A DNA stretch of 64,000 bases, taken from assembly GCA_035541265.1 (NCBI GenBank), contig DATKNQ010000141.1, forward strand, positions 9,552 to 73,551, given 5' to 3'. The translations under genes and the position numbers were made by a program. Shown piece after piece: positions 1-9,176 of the stretch. The stretch's first letter is position 1; each line of letters begins with the position of its first letter. Source of the DNA: Bog-159 sp035541265. Its GTDB lineage: Bacteria > Acidobacteriota > Terriglobia > Bryobacterales > Bryobacteraceae. The notes beneath the pieces were generated by a model. That model worked only from the letters and a program-made list of their open reading frames with translations. It ran no database searches and had not been told where the DNA came from.

Positions 1-1
1 C

Positions 2-91
2 CTGGCGGATTGCATGCTGGCGCACGGGGTTACGAACGCGCTGCTGGCGGCGTATGTACTGTTCTTCAACCATTGGCAGTACTGGTTGTGA
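2..91 (+). CDS. C-terminal end of a CPBP-type intramembrane protease (partial)
   Basis: An open frame enters from the left edge and stops with TGA at 89-91. The last 29 residues contain the stretch LAHGVTNALLAAYVL followed by an aromatic-rich tail. This resembles the final conserved His/Asn helix of CPBP (CAAX/Abi-type) intramembrane glutamic proteases, where the histidine of an H-x-x-x-N motif is a catalytic or metal ligand. Only the tail is visible, so the call rests on one motif and a hydrophobic profile. The gene runs in the same direction as the next one, 25 bases downstream. Confidence 0.5.
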   Translation: MADCMLAHGVTNALLAAYVLFFNHWQYWL

Positions 92-116
92 GATTCGATG
101 TACACTGACTGCAATT

Positions 117-1403
117 ATGGAACTCGACCGCAGATCGTTTTTGAATCAGGGCACCGCCGCGCTGGCCGGCACTGCGCTTTCCTATAGCCGCATCCTGGGC
201 GCTAACGAACGCATCTCACTGGGGCACATCGGGGTGGGATCGCGGGGCACGGAACTGGCCTGGATGGCGGCGCAGCTCAAAGACAAGAAGAACGTGGAGA
301 TGACGGCCGTTTGCGACTTGTGGCGGATCAACCGCGGCAAGGCGGCGGCGGGGGCCACGGCGGTTTACGGACGGGCGCCGCGGGCGTTCGAATACTTCGA
401 GGACCTGCTGGCGTTGAAAGATGTGGACGCGGTGCTGATCTCGACTCCGGATTTCACGCACTCGATGATTTTGAAATTAACCGCCGAGGCCGGCAAGGAT
501 GCCTATTGCGAGAAACCCATGGGCAACGTGCTGGAAGAAGCCATGGCGGCGCGGGATGCGGTGGTGGCGCGTAAGTTAGTGGTGCAGGTAGGGACGCAGC
601 ATCGCAGCGAACCTTACCAGATCGCGACGCGGGACTTGATTCGCACGGGCGCGCTGGGGGAAGTGAGTAAGTACGAGGTAGTTTGGAACTATCATGGCCC
701 GCGGTGGCGGGGGCGTCCGGAAGTGAAGTTACTGCGCGAGGAAGATACGGACTGGAAACGCTGGCTGATGCATAAGCGGTACCGGCCGTTCGATCCACGG
801 GTGTATCTGGAATTCAGGTTGTACAAGGAGTTTTCGAGCGGCATTGCGGATCAGTGGATGAGTCACGCCATCGACTTAGCGCACTTCTTCATGGAGGATG
901 AGTTTCCGAAGTCAGTGATGGCGCACGGCGGCGTGTTCGCCTGGCCGGATGGGCGGGAGAATCCGGACACTTTTCAGGCGTTATTCGAGTATCCGAAAGG
1001 GTTCTTAGTGAGTTACTCGACCAGCTTCGGGAATGACAGCGACAGCTTCACGCGGATTATGGGTAAGAAGGCTACTTTGATCAATGTGGGCGGCGAAGGG
1101 AGCCAGCGCTGGGAACTGGTGGAGGAGAAAGGCACGCACGAGGATCATCCTTTTATCCAGCGCAAGAAGACCTTTGTCACGCTGGCGGGAAGTGACAAGC
1201 CGGGCCTGCCTTTTATCAGCGATACGGATCTTTCACACATGACGAACTGGTTCGATTGCCTGCGCAGCCGGCAGCAGCCGAATGCCACGGTGCGGCACGG
1301 ATTCGCGCATTCGGTGGCCGTGATTATGGCGGCGCGGGCTTATCGCGAAGGGCGGAAATTGTTTTGGAACCGGGAGACGGAGACGATCGGGGAGCAGGAT
1401 TAA
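117..1403 (+). CDS. Tat-exported Gfo/Idh/MocA family oxidoreductase
   Basis: A 428-residue NAD(P)-dependent dehydrogenase-like protein. The start at 117 puts a twin-arginine signal (DRRSFLNQGTAALAGTA) at the N-terminus, so it is probably exported folded with its cofactor. A Rossmann fold follows (IGHIGVGSRG-like glycine motif, then AVCDLW). The EKPMG motif near residue 150 is the conserved Gfo/Idh/MocA lysine motif, and the C-terminal substrate domain comes after it. Substrate is unknown; periplasmic sugar or polyol derivatives are usual. It lies 1 base from an FG-GAP repeat protein, a common pairing in Acidobacteriota and Planctomycetes. Confidence 0.85.
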   Translation: MELDRRSFLNQGTAALAGTALSYSRILGANERISLGHIGVGSRGTELAWMAAQLKDKKNVEMTAVCDLWRINRGKAAAGATAVYGRAPRAFEYFEDLLALKDVDAVLISTPDFTHSMILKLTAEAGKDAYCEKPMGNVLEEAMAARDAVVARKLVVQVGTQHRSEPYQIATRDLIRTGALGEVSKYEVVWNYHGPRWRGRPEVKLLREEDTDWKRWLMHKRYRPFDPRVYLEFRLYKEFSSGIADQWMSHAIDLAHFFMEDEFPKSVMAHGGVFAWPDGRENPDTFQALFEYPKGFLVSYSTSFGNDSDSFTRIMGKKATLINVGGEGSQRWELVEEKGTHEDHPFIQRKKTFVTLAGSDKPGLPFISDTDLSHMTNWFDCLRSRQQPNATVRHGFAHSVAVIMAARAYREGRKLFWNRETETIGEQD

Positions 1404-1404
1404 C

Positions 1405-2568
1405 GTGCGATTCATGAGTTGTTTTTTGTTGTGCGCGACGATGTGCGGCGCTCCGCTGGTGCGATTTGCGGAGCACACGGTCGCGACCGGCCTGAAAGGC
1501 GGTTACCAGGTGGTGGCGGTGGATGTGAACCACGATGGGAAGACGGACTTGATCGCGCTGGCGAGCGGGATGAGCGAGTTGGTGTGGTACGAGAATCCGG
1601 GCTGGGAGCGGCATGTGATCGCGGATCACCTCTCGGGAATGATCAACCTGGCGGCTTGGGACATGGACGGCGATGGGATTCCGGAGATCGTGCTGGCTTC
1701 GGGGTTCGCCATGAACGCGAACGAGAGCGCGGGAGTTGTTTCGGTGCTCCATCACAACGGCGATCCGCGGCTGATGTGGAGCATACGGGAGATCGACCGG
1801 CTGCCGACCTCGCACCGGCTGCGGTGGGCGGACATCGACGGCAGCGGTCACAAGGTGGTGATCAGCCAGCCGCTGACTAACGCGGCGGCTACGACGCCGC
1901 AGGATCGTCTACACACGCCGACGGTGATGTACCGGCCGGGCGCGTGGAAGCGCGAGATGATTTCGAATAGGGAAGAAGGCGTGGTGCACGGGATTTACAT
2001 CGGAGACTGGGACGGCGACGGGCGGGACGAGATCCTGAGCGCAGGCTTCAGCGGGATTCATCTTTACAAGCTGGGGCGCAATGGCGTGTGGAATCGGACG
2101 GAAATCGCCAAGGGCGATCCGGCGCCATGGCCCAAGTGCGGGTCGAGCGATGTGGCGGTGGGGCATGTGGGCAAGCGGCGATTCGTGGCGGCGATCGAGC
2201 CGTGGCACGGCAATCAGGTGGCGATTTATCGCGAGGCTGGCGGCGTGTGGCAGCGGCACGTGATCGACGACGGGATAGCCGACGGGCACACGATCTGGAC
2301 CGCGGACTTCAATGGCGACGGGCGCGACGAAGTGGTGGCGGGATATCGCGGGAAGGGCGTGAACGTCTACTATGCGCAGGATGGCGACGGCGCGCAGTGG
2401 TCAAAGATGGTGCTCGATAGTGACATGCCCGCGGCGGCTTGCGCGATCGCGGACCTGAATGGGGACGGGCGTCCGGACATCGCGTGCATCGGTTCGGCGA
2501 CGGCGAATCTGAAGTGGTACGAGAACTTGGGAGAAGCTCGCGCAAAACATGGCGCCCCGCGCCGCTAG
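1405..2568 (+). CDS. Secreted FG-GAP/VCBS repeat beta-propeller protein
   Basis: A 387-residue protein with a short hydrophobic N-terminus (GTG start at 1405; an ATG at 1414 is an alternative). It has repeated calcium-binding-like Asp motifs such as DVNHDGKTD, DMDGDGIPE, DWDGDGRDE, DFNGDGRDE and DLNGDGRPD, spaced about 50-90 residues apart. These are FG-GAP/VCBS repeats and predict a seven-bladed-type propeller outside the cytoplasm, usually for carbohydrate or protein binding. It starts 2 bases after the upstream oxidoreductase and is probably cotranscribed. No catalytic residues can be assigned. Confidence 0.8.
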   Translation: MRFMSCFLLCATMCGAPLVRFAEHTVATGLKGGYQVVAVDVNHDGKTDLIALASGMSELVWYENPGWERHVIADHLSGMINLAAWDMDGDGIPEIVLASGFAMNANESAGVVSVLHHNGDPRLMWSIREIDRLPTSHRLRWADIDGSGHKVVISQPLTNAAATTPQDRLHTPTVMYRPGAWKREMISNREEGVVHGIYIGDWDGDGRDEILSAGFSGIHLYKLGRNGVWNRTEIAKGDPAPWPKCGSSDVAVGHVGKRRFVAAIEPWHGNQVAIYREAGGVWQRHVIDDGIADGHTIWTADFNGDGRDEVVAGYRGKGVNVYYAQDGDGAQWSKMVLDSDMPAAACAIADLNGDGRPDIACIGSATANLKWYENLGEARAKHGAPRR

Positions 2569-2646
2569 TTTTCTACGAGTTCCCCCCTTAAATGGCGGCG
2601 CGGAACGACGCGCCCTTTGCGCTTGAAGGTGTCGTAAAATCGAAGT

Positions 2647-3660
2647 TTGTCTAAGTTCTTAGTAACTGTGGTGATTCCTACCTTGGCCGCGGACCGGCGG
2701 CTAATTGAATGCGTTGCGGCTTTGGGGAAGCAGACGCAGCGCGACTTCGAAGTGATTATCGTGGACAACAGCGGCAAGGGTGCGGCGCGCAAGAACGGGG
2801 CGGAGCGCGCGGGCGTGCGGATCATCGAGCGGGCGCAAAACAGCGGCTTCGGGGCAGCGGTCAACGAAGGCTACAGACAATCGGACAGCGTGTACCTGGC
2901 GACGCTGAACGATGACGCAGCGCCGTATCCGGGGTGGCTGGCGGCGATGGTGGCGGCGATGGAGGCGCGGCCGGACGCGGGCATGTGCGCGTCGCAGGTG
3001 CGGCTGTATGGCGAGGAGGCGCTGGATTCGGCGGGCATGCTGATTTGCGGCGATGGCAGCAGCAAGCAGCGCGGGCATGCGCGCCCGCCGCACTTCTTTC
3101 CGGTGCTGGAAGAGGCGCTGTTTCCGAGCGGATCGGCGGCGCTTTACCGGCGCGCGATGCTGGAACAGATCGGGCTGTTTGACGAAGATTTTTTTCTATA
3201 CTGCGAGGACACGGACCTGGGGCTGCGCGCGCGGTGGGCGGGCTGGCGGTGTTTGTATGTGCCGGAGGCGGTGGTGGAGCATCATTACTCGCATTCGGCG
3301 GGACGGGCATCGCGATTGAAGGCGTATTACGTGGAGCGCAACCGGCTGTTCGTGCTGGCAAAGAATTTTCCGGCGCGCATGATGGCGGCGGCGCCGTGGA
3401 TTTCGCTGGCGCGGTATGCGTGGCATTTACGGTACATGTTAGGCGGACGGGGCGCGGCGGCGCGATTCCGGCTGGAAGGGGCACCGGCGTGGCGCATGCC
3501 TTTTTACGTGCTGCGGGCGCACGGGGCGCTGTTGCTGCACGCACCGGCATTGTGGCGGAAGCGGCGCGAGATCCGCCGGACGGCGCGGGTGACGCCGCAA
3601 ATCTACCGGCGCTTGCTGCGCTCGTATTGGATTTCGGCGCGGCGGGTAGCGGAACTCTAA
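2647..3660 (+). CDS. Family 2 glycosyltransferase (rhamnosyltransferase-like)
   Basis: A 337-residue inverting GT2 enzyme. It begins with the nucleotide-sugar fold (VTVVIPTLAADRRLIECVAAL), then VDNSGKG, the NDDA motif serving as DxD, and the acceptor-side motif EDTDLGLRARWAGW near residue 190. The C-terminal part has hydrophobic and basic helices suggesting membrane association. The start is TTG, chosen because the conserved first beta strand begins at once; a TAAAAT -10-like element lies 6 bases upstream at 2635-2640. It heads a five-gene cluster running to 7655, likely for surface polysaccharide or glycolipid assembly. Confidence 0.85.
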   Translation: MSKFLVTVVIPTLAADRRLIECVAALGKQTQRDFEVIIVDNSGKGAARKNGAERAGVRIIERAQNSGFGAAVNEGYRQSDSVYLATLNDDAAPYPGWLAAMVAAMEARPDAGMCASQVRLYGEEALDSAGMLICGDGSSKQRGHARPPHFFPVLEEALFPSGSAALYRRAMLEQIGLFDEDFFLYCEDTDLGLRARWAGWRCLYVPEAVVEHHYSHSAGRASRLKAYYVERNRLFVLAKNFPARMMAAAPWISLARYAWHLRYMLGGRGAAARFRLEGAPAWRMPFYVLRAHGALLLHAPALWRKRREIRRTARVTPQIYRRLLRSYWISARRVAEL

Positions 3661-4403
3661 TGGGCCGCGACTCACTGTTAATCATCGTGCCGGCGTATAA
3701 CGAAGAAGGCGCGGTGGGGGACGTGGTGCGGGCGGTGCACGCGGCGATGCCGGGCAGGCCGGTGGTTGTGATTGACGATTGCTCGACGGATGGCACGCAG
3801 AGCGTCGCGCGGCAGGCGGGCGCGCAGGTGCTGCCGCTACCGCATCATCTAGGTCTGGGCGGGTGCGTGCAGGCGGGATACAAACTGGCATTCGAGCTGG
3901 GCTACGAATACGTAATCCGGCTGGATGGCGACGGTCAGCACGATGCGGGGGACGTACCGCGGATCTTTGAGGCGCTGCGCAGCTCGGGGTGCGAGATGGT
4001 GATCGGCTCGCGCTTTCTGGAGGCGAACGGATCGGGCACGAGCGCGGTGCGGAGTTTGGGCATTGGTTTTTTCCGGATGGTGCTGCGGCCGATTTTGGGG
4101 AAGCCGGTACACGATCCGACATCCGGTTTTGTGGGCGTGAACCGGCGGGCGCTGCAGGTGTTCAGCAAGAGCTTTCCGCTGGAGTATCCGGAAATCGAGG
4201 CGTTGGTAGTGCTGCAGCGGAAGCGGTTCCGGTTCATGGAGATTCCGTGCAAGATGCATCCGCGCACGACGGGGCGTTCCTCGATCACGGCGATGCGCTC
4301 GATTTACTACATCGCGCACGTGCTGCTGGGGGTGTTCGTCAACGTATTGAAGTACGACCAGAAGGGCGGCCGGAAGAAACGGCGGACGGACGGCGAGTCA
4401 TAA
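3660..4403 (+). CDS. Family 2 glycosyltransferase (dolichyl-phosphate mannosyltransferase/DPG synthase-like)
   Basis: A 247-residue GT2 enzyme whose ATG overlaps the previous stop (TAATG), so translation is coupled. Motifs: IIVPAYNEEGAVGDVV at the start, VIDDCSTDGT for nucleotide binding, RLDGDGQHD as the DxD metal site, and GSRFLE. This layout matches polyprenyl-phosphate glycosyltransferases that load a sugar on a lipid carrier at the cytoplasmic face. There is no C-terminal transmembrane domain. The next gene encodes a DUF2304 membrane protein, a partner often found beside this subfamily. Donor and acceptor sugars cannot be read from sequence. Confidence 0.85.
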   Translation: MGRDSLLIIVPAYNEEGAVGDVVRAVHAAMPGRPVVVIDDCSTDGTQSVARQAGAQVLPLPHHLGLGGCVQAGYKLAFELGYEYVIRLDGDGQHDAGDVPRIFEALRSSGCEMVIGSRFLEANGSGTSAVRSLGIGFFRMVLRPILGKPVHDPTSGFVGVNRRALQVFSKSFPLEYPEIEALVVLQRKRFRFMEIPCKMHPRTTGRSSITAMRSIYYIAHVLLGVFVNVLKYDQKGGRKKRRTDGES

Positions 4404-4416
4404 ACGGAGAAGACGG

Positions 4417-4776
4417 ATGGATCGTTTGCTGAATGTGTTGACGCTGCTGAGCGGGGTACTGCTGCTATTTGTGCTGGTTTCGGTGAGGCGGGCGCATATC
4501 CGGGTAGAATATTCGGTAACGTGGTTACTGGCTTCGGCCGCTTTGCTGATTCTTTCACGCGCGCGCGGCTTACTCGAATCCGCCGCACATACCCTTGGGC
4601 TGACTTATCCGCCGCTAGCCCTGTTACTGGTGGTGGGCTGTGTATTCCTCATGATGTTCTACCGTTTCTCGGTCATTATTTCGAAGCTTCGCGACGATAA
4701 CATTGCGCTGGCGCAGCGGCTGGCGGTTCTGGAGTATCACTTACAAAATCTGCGAGATGGAGCGTCCAATGCCTGA
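4417..4776 (+). CDS. DUF2304 small membrane protein
   Basis: A 119-residue protein with three hydrophobic segments (about residues 5-22, 35-52 and 66-86) and a charged helical C-terminus (SKLRDDNIALAQRLAVLEYHL) likely to form a coiled coil. This matches DUF2304, a family regularly encoded directly after GT2 polyprenyl-phosphate glycosyltransferases. By gene context it is a membrane anchor or partner for the enzyme at 3660-4403. Its 3' end overlaps the next gene by 8 bases. No enzymatic motif is present. Confidence 0.75.
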   Translation: MDRLLNVLTLLSGVLLLFVLVSVRRAHIRVEYSVTWLLASAALLILSRARGLLESAAHTLGLTYPPLALLLVVGCVFLMMFYRFSVIISKLRDDNIALAQRLAVLEYHLQNLRDGASNA

Positions 4777-6538
4777 GGCGCGGGCCAAGGCGCGTCCGCG
4801 GGGTGGCACGAAGGGGAAGGATCGGCGCGAGAAGGCGGCCGAGGCGGCGCAGGCGCGTCAGAAGACGACGCGCTGGTGGGCGGGCGTGGCGGCCGCGGCT
4901 GCGGCGATTTACCTGGCCTTTCAAGTGTACGCGCCGGCACTGGGCGGGCCTTTTGTGTTTGACGACCGGCTGCTCCCGTATTACGCGCAAGATTTCACGG
5001 GCAAACTCGGGGCGTGGCTGGCCGGCGTGCGGCCGACACTGATGTTGAGTTACTGGCTGAACTACCAGGTGTCTAAAGGCCCGTTCCTTTTCCACGTAAC
5101 CAACGTACTGATTCACTTAGTGGGCAGTTTTTTGGTGTTTCTCATCGTGCGGAAGCTGCTGCGACTGGCACGGCCGGAAGGCGCGGAGAATGATGACTTA
5201 CTGGCCGGATTTGCCGGATTTGTATTCCTGCTGCATCCGATCCAGACCGAGTCAGTCGCCTATGTGGCGGGAAGATCGGAGAGCCTGAGCGTAATGTTCT
5301 TTCTGGCGGCGTTCGCGGTTTTTCTTTACCGGCGGGCGGCGGAAGTGTCGTGGTCAATCGCTATCGCAGTGCTGGCATTGTTCGGCGCGGCGGTGACCAG
5401 CAAGGAGCACACGCTGGTGCTGCCCGCACTGTTGCTATTGACTGACTACTACTGGAATCCGGGCTTTTCGTTCGCGGGTATACGGAGGAACTGGCGGATC
5501 TATGCGCCGATCGCGGTGGGCGGGCTGGCGGGCGGAATCTTCGTGACGCGGATTCTGGCGGGGTCCGAGACCGCGGGCTTCCGGATGGAGGATTTCACCT
5601 GGTATCAATATTTCTTCACACAGTGCCGGGCGTTTTTTGTTTACCTGCGGCTATTCGTGTTTCCGGTGGGGCAGGATCTGGACTGGGACTATCCAATCTC
5701 GCACACGATTCTGGAGCACGGGGCGATTATCGGACTGCTGGTGATCGTGCTGCTGATTGCTGGGGCGATTTATTACCGGCGGCGTCTTCCTTTGGCGTCT
5801 TACGGATTTTTGGCGTACGTGCTTTTGATGGCGCCGACGTCGTCGTTCGTACCGATTCGGGATCCGTTGGCCGAGCGGCGGTTGTATATGCCGATGATCG
5901 GGCTGCTGCTGGTGGCGGTGGCACTGTTGCAGCGGGTCCACGTGGACCGGCGGAAGCTTGCGGTGGCGGGATGCGCGGCGCTGGCCGTACTGGCATTCGC
6001 GACGTATCATCGCAGCGAGGTGTGGGCGAGTGACATCAGCCTGTGGGAAGATACAGCGCGGGAGTCGCCGGGCAAGGCGCGGGTACATTTTCAGTTAGCG
6101 CACACTTACTACACTCACGGCCGGTGCCGCGACGCGGTAAATGAGTATAGTGAAACGGCGAAGTTACAGAGACCGGATTACCGGCTGCTGGTCGACTGGG
6201 CGCTGGCTTATGACTGCGCGGATCAACCGGACCAGGCGCTGGCCAAGCTGCGGCAGGCGGCGGCACTGAATCCGACGGCGCACGTCTACTCGCAGATTGG
6301 GATGGTGTACGCCAAACGATCGCAGTGGCCGGAGGCTCTGGCGGCGCTCGAACAGGCTGAGAAACGCGATCCGAGCTATGCCGAGATCTATTACTATCGC
6401 GGCGGCATCCGGGCCAAGACGGGCGATATGCAGGAGGCCGCGGCAGACTTCCGGCACGCGCTGGCGCTCGATCCGAAGTTAGAGCCGGCGCGCGAGGGAC
6501 TGAATTACGTGCTGACCCAGATACCGGCGCAGCGCTGA
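4769..6538 (+). CDS. Polytopic membrane protein with C-terminal TPR repeats (TMTC-like)
   Basis: A 589-residue protein. A basic N-terminal tail of about 35 residues is followed by roughly ten transmembrane helices (to about residue 415) and a C-terminal TPR domain (about residues 440-585, with repeats such as AHVYSQIGMVYAKRSQWPEALAAL). It has the GT-C-like motif FVFDDRLL in its first loop and HPIQTESVAYVAGRSE, as in TMTC-type proteins that use lipid-linked sugars for O-mannosylation. The start at 4769 has GGAG about 6 bases upstream and overlaps the preceding stop. A protein or lipid glycosylation role fits the cluster but is inferred. Confidence 0.75.
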   Translation: MPEARAKARPRGGTKGKDRREKAAEAAQARQKTTRWWAGVAAAAAAIYLAFQVYAPALGGPFVFDDRLLPYYAQDFTGKLGAWLAGVRPTLMLSYWLNYQVSKGPFLFHVTNVLIHLVGSFLVFLIVRKLLRLARPEGAENDDLLAGFAGFVFLLHPIQTESVAYVAGRSESLSVMFFLAAFAVFLYRRAAEVSWSIAIAVLALFGAAVTSKEHTLVLPALLLLTDYYWNPGFSFAGIRRNWRIYAPIAVGGLAGGIFVTRILAGSETAGFRMEDFTWYQYFFTQCRAFFVYLRLFVFPVGQDLDWDYPISHTILEHGAIIGLLVIVLLIAGAIYYRRRLPLASYGFLAYVLLMAPTSSFVPIRDPLAERRLYMPMIGLLLVAVALLQRVHVDRRKLAVAGCAALAVLAFATYHRSEVWASDISLWEDTARESPGKARVHFQLAHTYYTHGRCRDAVNEYSETAKLQRPDYRLLVDWALAYDCADQPDQALAKLRQAAALNPTAHVYSQIGMVYAKRSQWPEALAALEQAEKRDPSYAEIYYYRGGIRAKTGDMQEAAADFRHALALDPKLEPAREGLNYVLTQIPAQR

Positions 6539-6539
6539 C

Positions 6540-7655
6540 ATGGCAGCTTTGCGGATCGGCATCAACGCCCTGTACATGATTCCGGGCGGCGTGGGCGGCA
6601 CGGAGATCTACTTACGCCACTTACTCCGGGCGTTGGCGGAGATTGACAGCCGCAACGAATATTTTGTCTTCACGAATCGTGAGACGGGTTGCGGACTGAC
6701 TCCCGAGCGGGCAAATTTTCACAGCATGCCACAGGGCGTGCGGGCACGGCGGCGTCCGGCGCGGATCTTTTGGGAACAGACCGTACTGCCGGGGGCGGCG
6801 GCGCGCCTGGGGCTGGATGCGCTGTTGAATCCGGGTTTCACAGCGCCGTTTTACTGTCCGTGCGCCAGCGTGACGATGTTCCACGACATGCAGCACAAAC
6901 GCCATCCGGAACACTTCCGCTGGTTCGATCTGCCGTTCTGGAGAGCGATGCTGTATTGGTCGGCGCACTTGGCGACGGTGATCCTGGCGAACTCGGAGGC
7001 GACCCGCAAGGACGTGCTGAGTTATTACCGGCTGCCGGAGGAGAGAGTACGGGTCGCGGAGCTGGGCGTGGATCCAGCGTTTTTCGGAATGCGGCGCACA
7101 CCGGAAAAGCTGTTGCTGACGGTATCGACGCTGCATCCGCACAAGGGCCTGGATGCGCTGCTCGAAGCCTTCGCGCGGTTTCATGGCGAGCGGCCGGAGT
7201 TTCGCCTGGCGATCGCGGGGCTACGGGGATTTCATACCGCGGCGGTGGAGCGGCGGCGCGCGGAGCTTGGCCTAACGGAGGCGGTCGAGCTGACCGGCTG
7301 GATTCCGCGCGAGCAATTATACGGCTTATTCGAGCGGGCCTGCGCGTTCGTCTTCCCGTCGACATTCGAGGGGTTCGGCATGCCGGTAGTGGAGGCGCTG
7401 GCGGCGGGGATTCCCACGGCGTGCTCGGATATCGAGCCGCTGGCGACGATGGTGGGAGGCGCGGCGGTGTTATTTGAAGCGGGCAGCGCGGAGGCCATCC
7501 ATGCGGCGCTGGGGCGGCTGGTTGCGGACCCGGAACTGCGCGCGCGGCTCGAGATGGAAGGGCCACTGCGGGCGGCGGCCTTCTCGTGGAAGTCCACCGC
7601 GCAAGTTACACTGGATGCGATTGTGGACGCGGCGGAGGGGAGAAGACGGAGTTAG
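6540..7655 (+). CDS. Family 4 glycosyltransferase
   Basis: A 371-residue retaining GT-B enzyme. The N-terminal acceptor domain opens with GINALYMIPGGVGGTEIYL. The C-terminal donor domain carries LTVSTLHPHKGLDALLEAF near residue 200 and the signature PSTFEGFGMPVVEALAAG near residue 280, whose glutamates contact the nucleotide sugar. It starts 1 base after the TPR membrane protein and closes the glycosyltransferase operon. It overlaps the convergent BlaI-type regulator gene by 4 bases. Specificity is unknown; mannosyl or rhamnosyl transfer is common in this clade. Confidence 0.88.
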   Translation: MAALRIGINALYMIPGGVGGTEIYLRHLLRALAEIDSRNEYFVFTNRETGCGLTPERANFHSMPQGVRARRRPARIFWEQTVLPGAAARLGLDALLNPGFTAPFYCPCASVTMFHDMQHKRHPEHFRWFDLPFWRAMLYWSAHLATVILANSEATRKDVLSYYRLPEERVRVAELGVDPAFFGMRRTPEKLLLTVSTLHPHKGLDALLEAFARFHGERPEFRLAIAGLRGFHTAAVERRRAELGLTEAVELTGWIPREQLYGLFERACAFVFPSTFEGFGMPVVEALAAGIPTACSDIEPLATMVGGAAVLFEAGSAEAIHAALGRLVADPELRARLEMEGPLRAAAFSWKSTAQVTLDAIVDAAEGRRRS

Positions 7656-8047
7656 AGCAGCGCGGGATCGAGGCGGTCATCCGGCGCCGGCTGGAGCACG
7701 GGGCCAGGCAACCCGGCGGACGAACCACCCTGCAGAAACTGGAGTAACTGATCCTGGGAGCTTTCAAAGTAACAATCGAGAAACTCCTTCAGGGCCAGGC
7801 GGCGCATAGCGTCGCGCGAGACGGAAGGCTGGTAGACAAAGGCCCGGCCGGATTTGCGGCGAGTGACCACACCGCGGCGCGCCAGGCGGTCGAGGATGGT
7901 CATGACGGTGGTGTAGGCCAAGGCGCGATTGGGAGTCACTAGCCGGCGGACATCCTTGACACTTCCCTGCCCCAGCGACCAGAGCGCGTTGAGGCAGAGT
8001 AATTCGAGCGGCGGCGGGATATCTCGCGTAGCGGCTTTGCGCATCAA
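7652..8047 (-). CDS. BlaI/MecI/CopY family winged-helix repressor
   Basis: A 131-residue protein. Its N-terminal winged helix contains ELLCLNALWSLGQGSVKDV and the recognition-helix region ALAYTTVMTILDRLARRG, hallmarks of the BlaI/MecI family; a C-terminal dimerisation helix follows. BlaI repressors are normally paired with a BlaR1-type membrane protease, but none is encoded nearby. Its start overlaps the stop of the upstream YhaM-like gene by 4 bases (ATGA), so the two are translationally coupled. Target genes are unknown. Confidence 0.85.
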   Translation of the reverse strand: MMRKAATRDIPPPLELLCLNALWSLGQGSVKDVRRLVTPNRALAYTTVMTILDRLARRGVVTRRKSGRAFVYQPSVSRDAMRRLALKEFLDCYFESSQDQLLQFLQGGSSAGLPGPVLQPAPDDRLDPALL

Positions 8048-9159
8048 CCCTCCCGTTTAGACCCGGCGATTTGGAGGGCGTCGAGCAGTTTGCCGGCAAA
8101 CGGCGAGACAGCCGGCGGAGCGGACTTACGGGCAACAGCCAAACCGTCAGGCGGACGGGCAGGCTGCGCGGCGGGAGGTTTGGGCGAATCGGACGGCGGC
8201 CCTTCGAGATACTTATCCTTCTTGAGTAACATGCGATCGAGCGGTGAGCAATAACTGGTGAAGTTACCCTCCAGTTGGCGGTCGGTTTCGAGCAGGTGGC
8301 GCATGCACTCCATCTTGGAATCCAGGTCATCCAGATAGTGAAGGAGCATGGCTTCGGGAAACACGGGAGTCTTGGGCGAGCCGAAGTCCAACTGGCCGTG
8401 ATGGCTGATGATCATGTGTTCGACCAGCGTACGCAAGCGCGGGGGAAAATCCGGTAAGTCGCGCAACTTGGCCCCGACCATGCGCAGGGCGATCATCATG
8501 TGGCCGAGTAGCTGGCCCTCGTCGCTATAACTGAAGCCGCGCTCGTACTGCAACTCATATATCTTGCCGATGTCGTGGAGGATGACTCCGGTCATGAGCA
8601 GGTCGCCATCGATGATGGGGTAATGGCAGGTAGTGGCACGGGCCAGGTGACAGAGCGACAGGACGTGTTCGATCAAGCCGCCGAGATAGGCATGATGGAT
8701 CTGCTTGGCGGCTGGCGCGATGCGGTATCGCCGTGCGATGTCGTCATCGTCGAGCAGAGCGTCCACCAGCGCGCGCAGGTGCGGATTCGCGATGGCGGCG
8801 GCGAATTCACGGAGCTCGCGCCACATCTCATCCCGGTCGCGCCTGGAAGCCGGGAAGAAATCGGTGAAGTCCACCTCACGGTCATCGAGGCGCTGGATGG
8901 AGTGGACGGTTAACTGGGGGCGGTTATGATAGATCTGCAGGAGTCCCTTGATGCGCACGAAATCGTCACGCTCGAAGGTTTCCATGACGACGGTTACGTT
9001 GTCGAAGATGCGGGCGTCGAGATCGCCAGTACGATCGCCGAGCACAAGCGACAAATAAGGATCGCCCTTCTTGTTCTGGCGTAACTCCTTGGAGCAGACC
9101 AGAAATGTGGCGGCCTTGACTTCTCCCGGCTTAAGTTCGTTAACGTAAGGCGATTTCAT
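8044..9159 (-). CDS. OB-fold/HD-domain 3'-5' exoribonuclease, YhaM-like
   Basis: A 371-residue protein. An N-terminal OB-fold (about residues 10-100, including GDPYLSLVLGDRTGDLDARIF) is followed by an HD phosphohydrolase domain with the HH of KQIHHAYLGGLIEHVLSL near residue 165 and the HD of GVILHDIGKIYE near residue 205. This order is that of YhaM/CBF1, a Mn-dependent 3'-5' exonuclease acting on RNA and single-stranded DNA. A Pro-rich tail of about 60 residues is extra. The start at 9159 was chosen over upstream codons because the OB-fold begins there. It sits 17 bases after the SurA-like gene. Confidence 0.82.
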   Translation of the reverse strand: MKSPYVNELKPGEVKAATFLVCSKELRQNKKGDPYLSLVLGDRTGDLDARIFDNVTVVMETFERDDFVRIKGLLQIYHNRPQLTVHSIQRLDDREVDFTDFFPASRRDRDEMWRELREFAAAIANPHLRALVDALLDDDDIARRYRIAPAAKQIHHAYLGGLIEHVLSLCHLARATTCHYPIIDGDLLMTGVILHDIGKIYELQYERGFSYSDEGQLLGHMMIALRMVGAKLRDLPDFPPRLRTLVEHMIISHHGQLDFGSPKTPVFPEAMLLHYLDDLDSKMECMRHLLETDRQLEGNFTSYCSPLDRMLLKKDKYLEGPPSDSPKPPAAQPARPPDGLAVARKSAPPAVSPFAGKLLDALQIAGSKREG

Positions 9160-9176
9160 GACGGCGGCCGCGCCGG

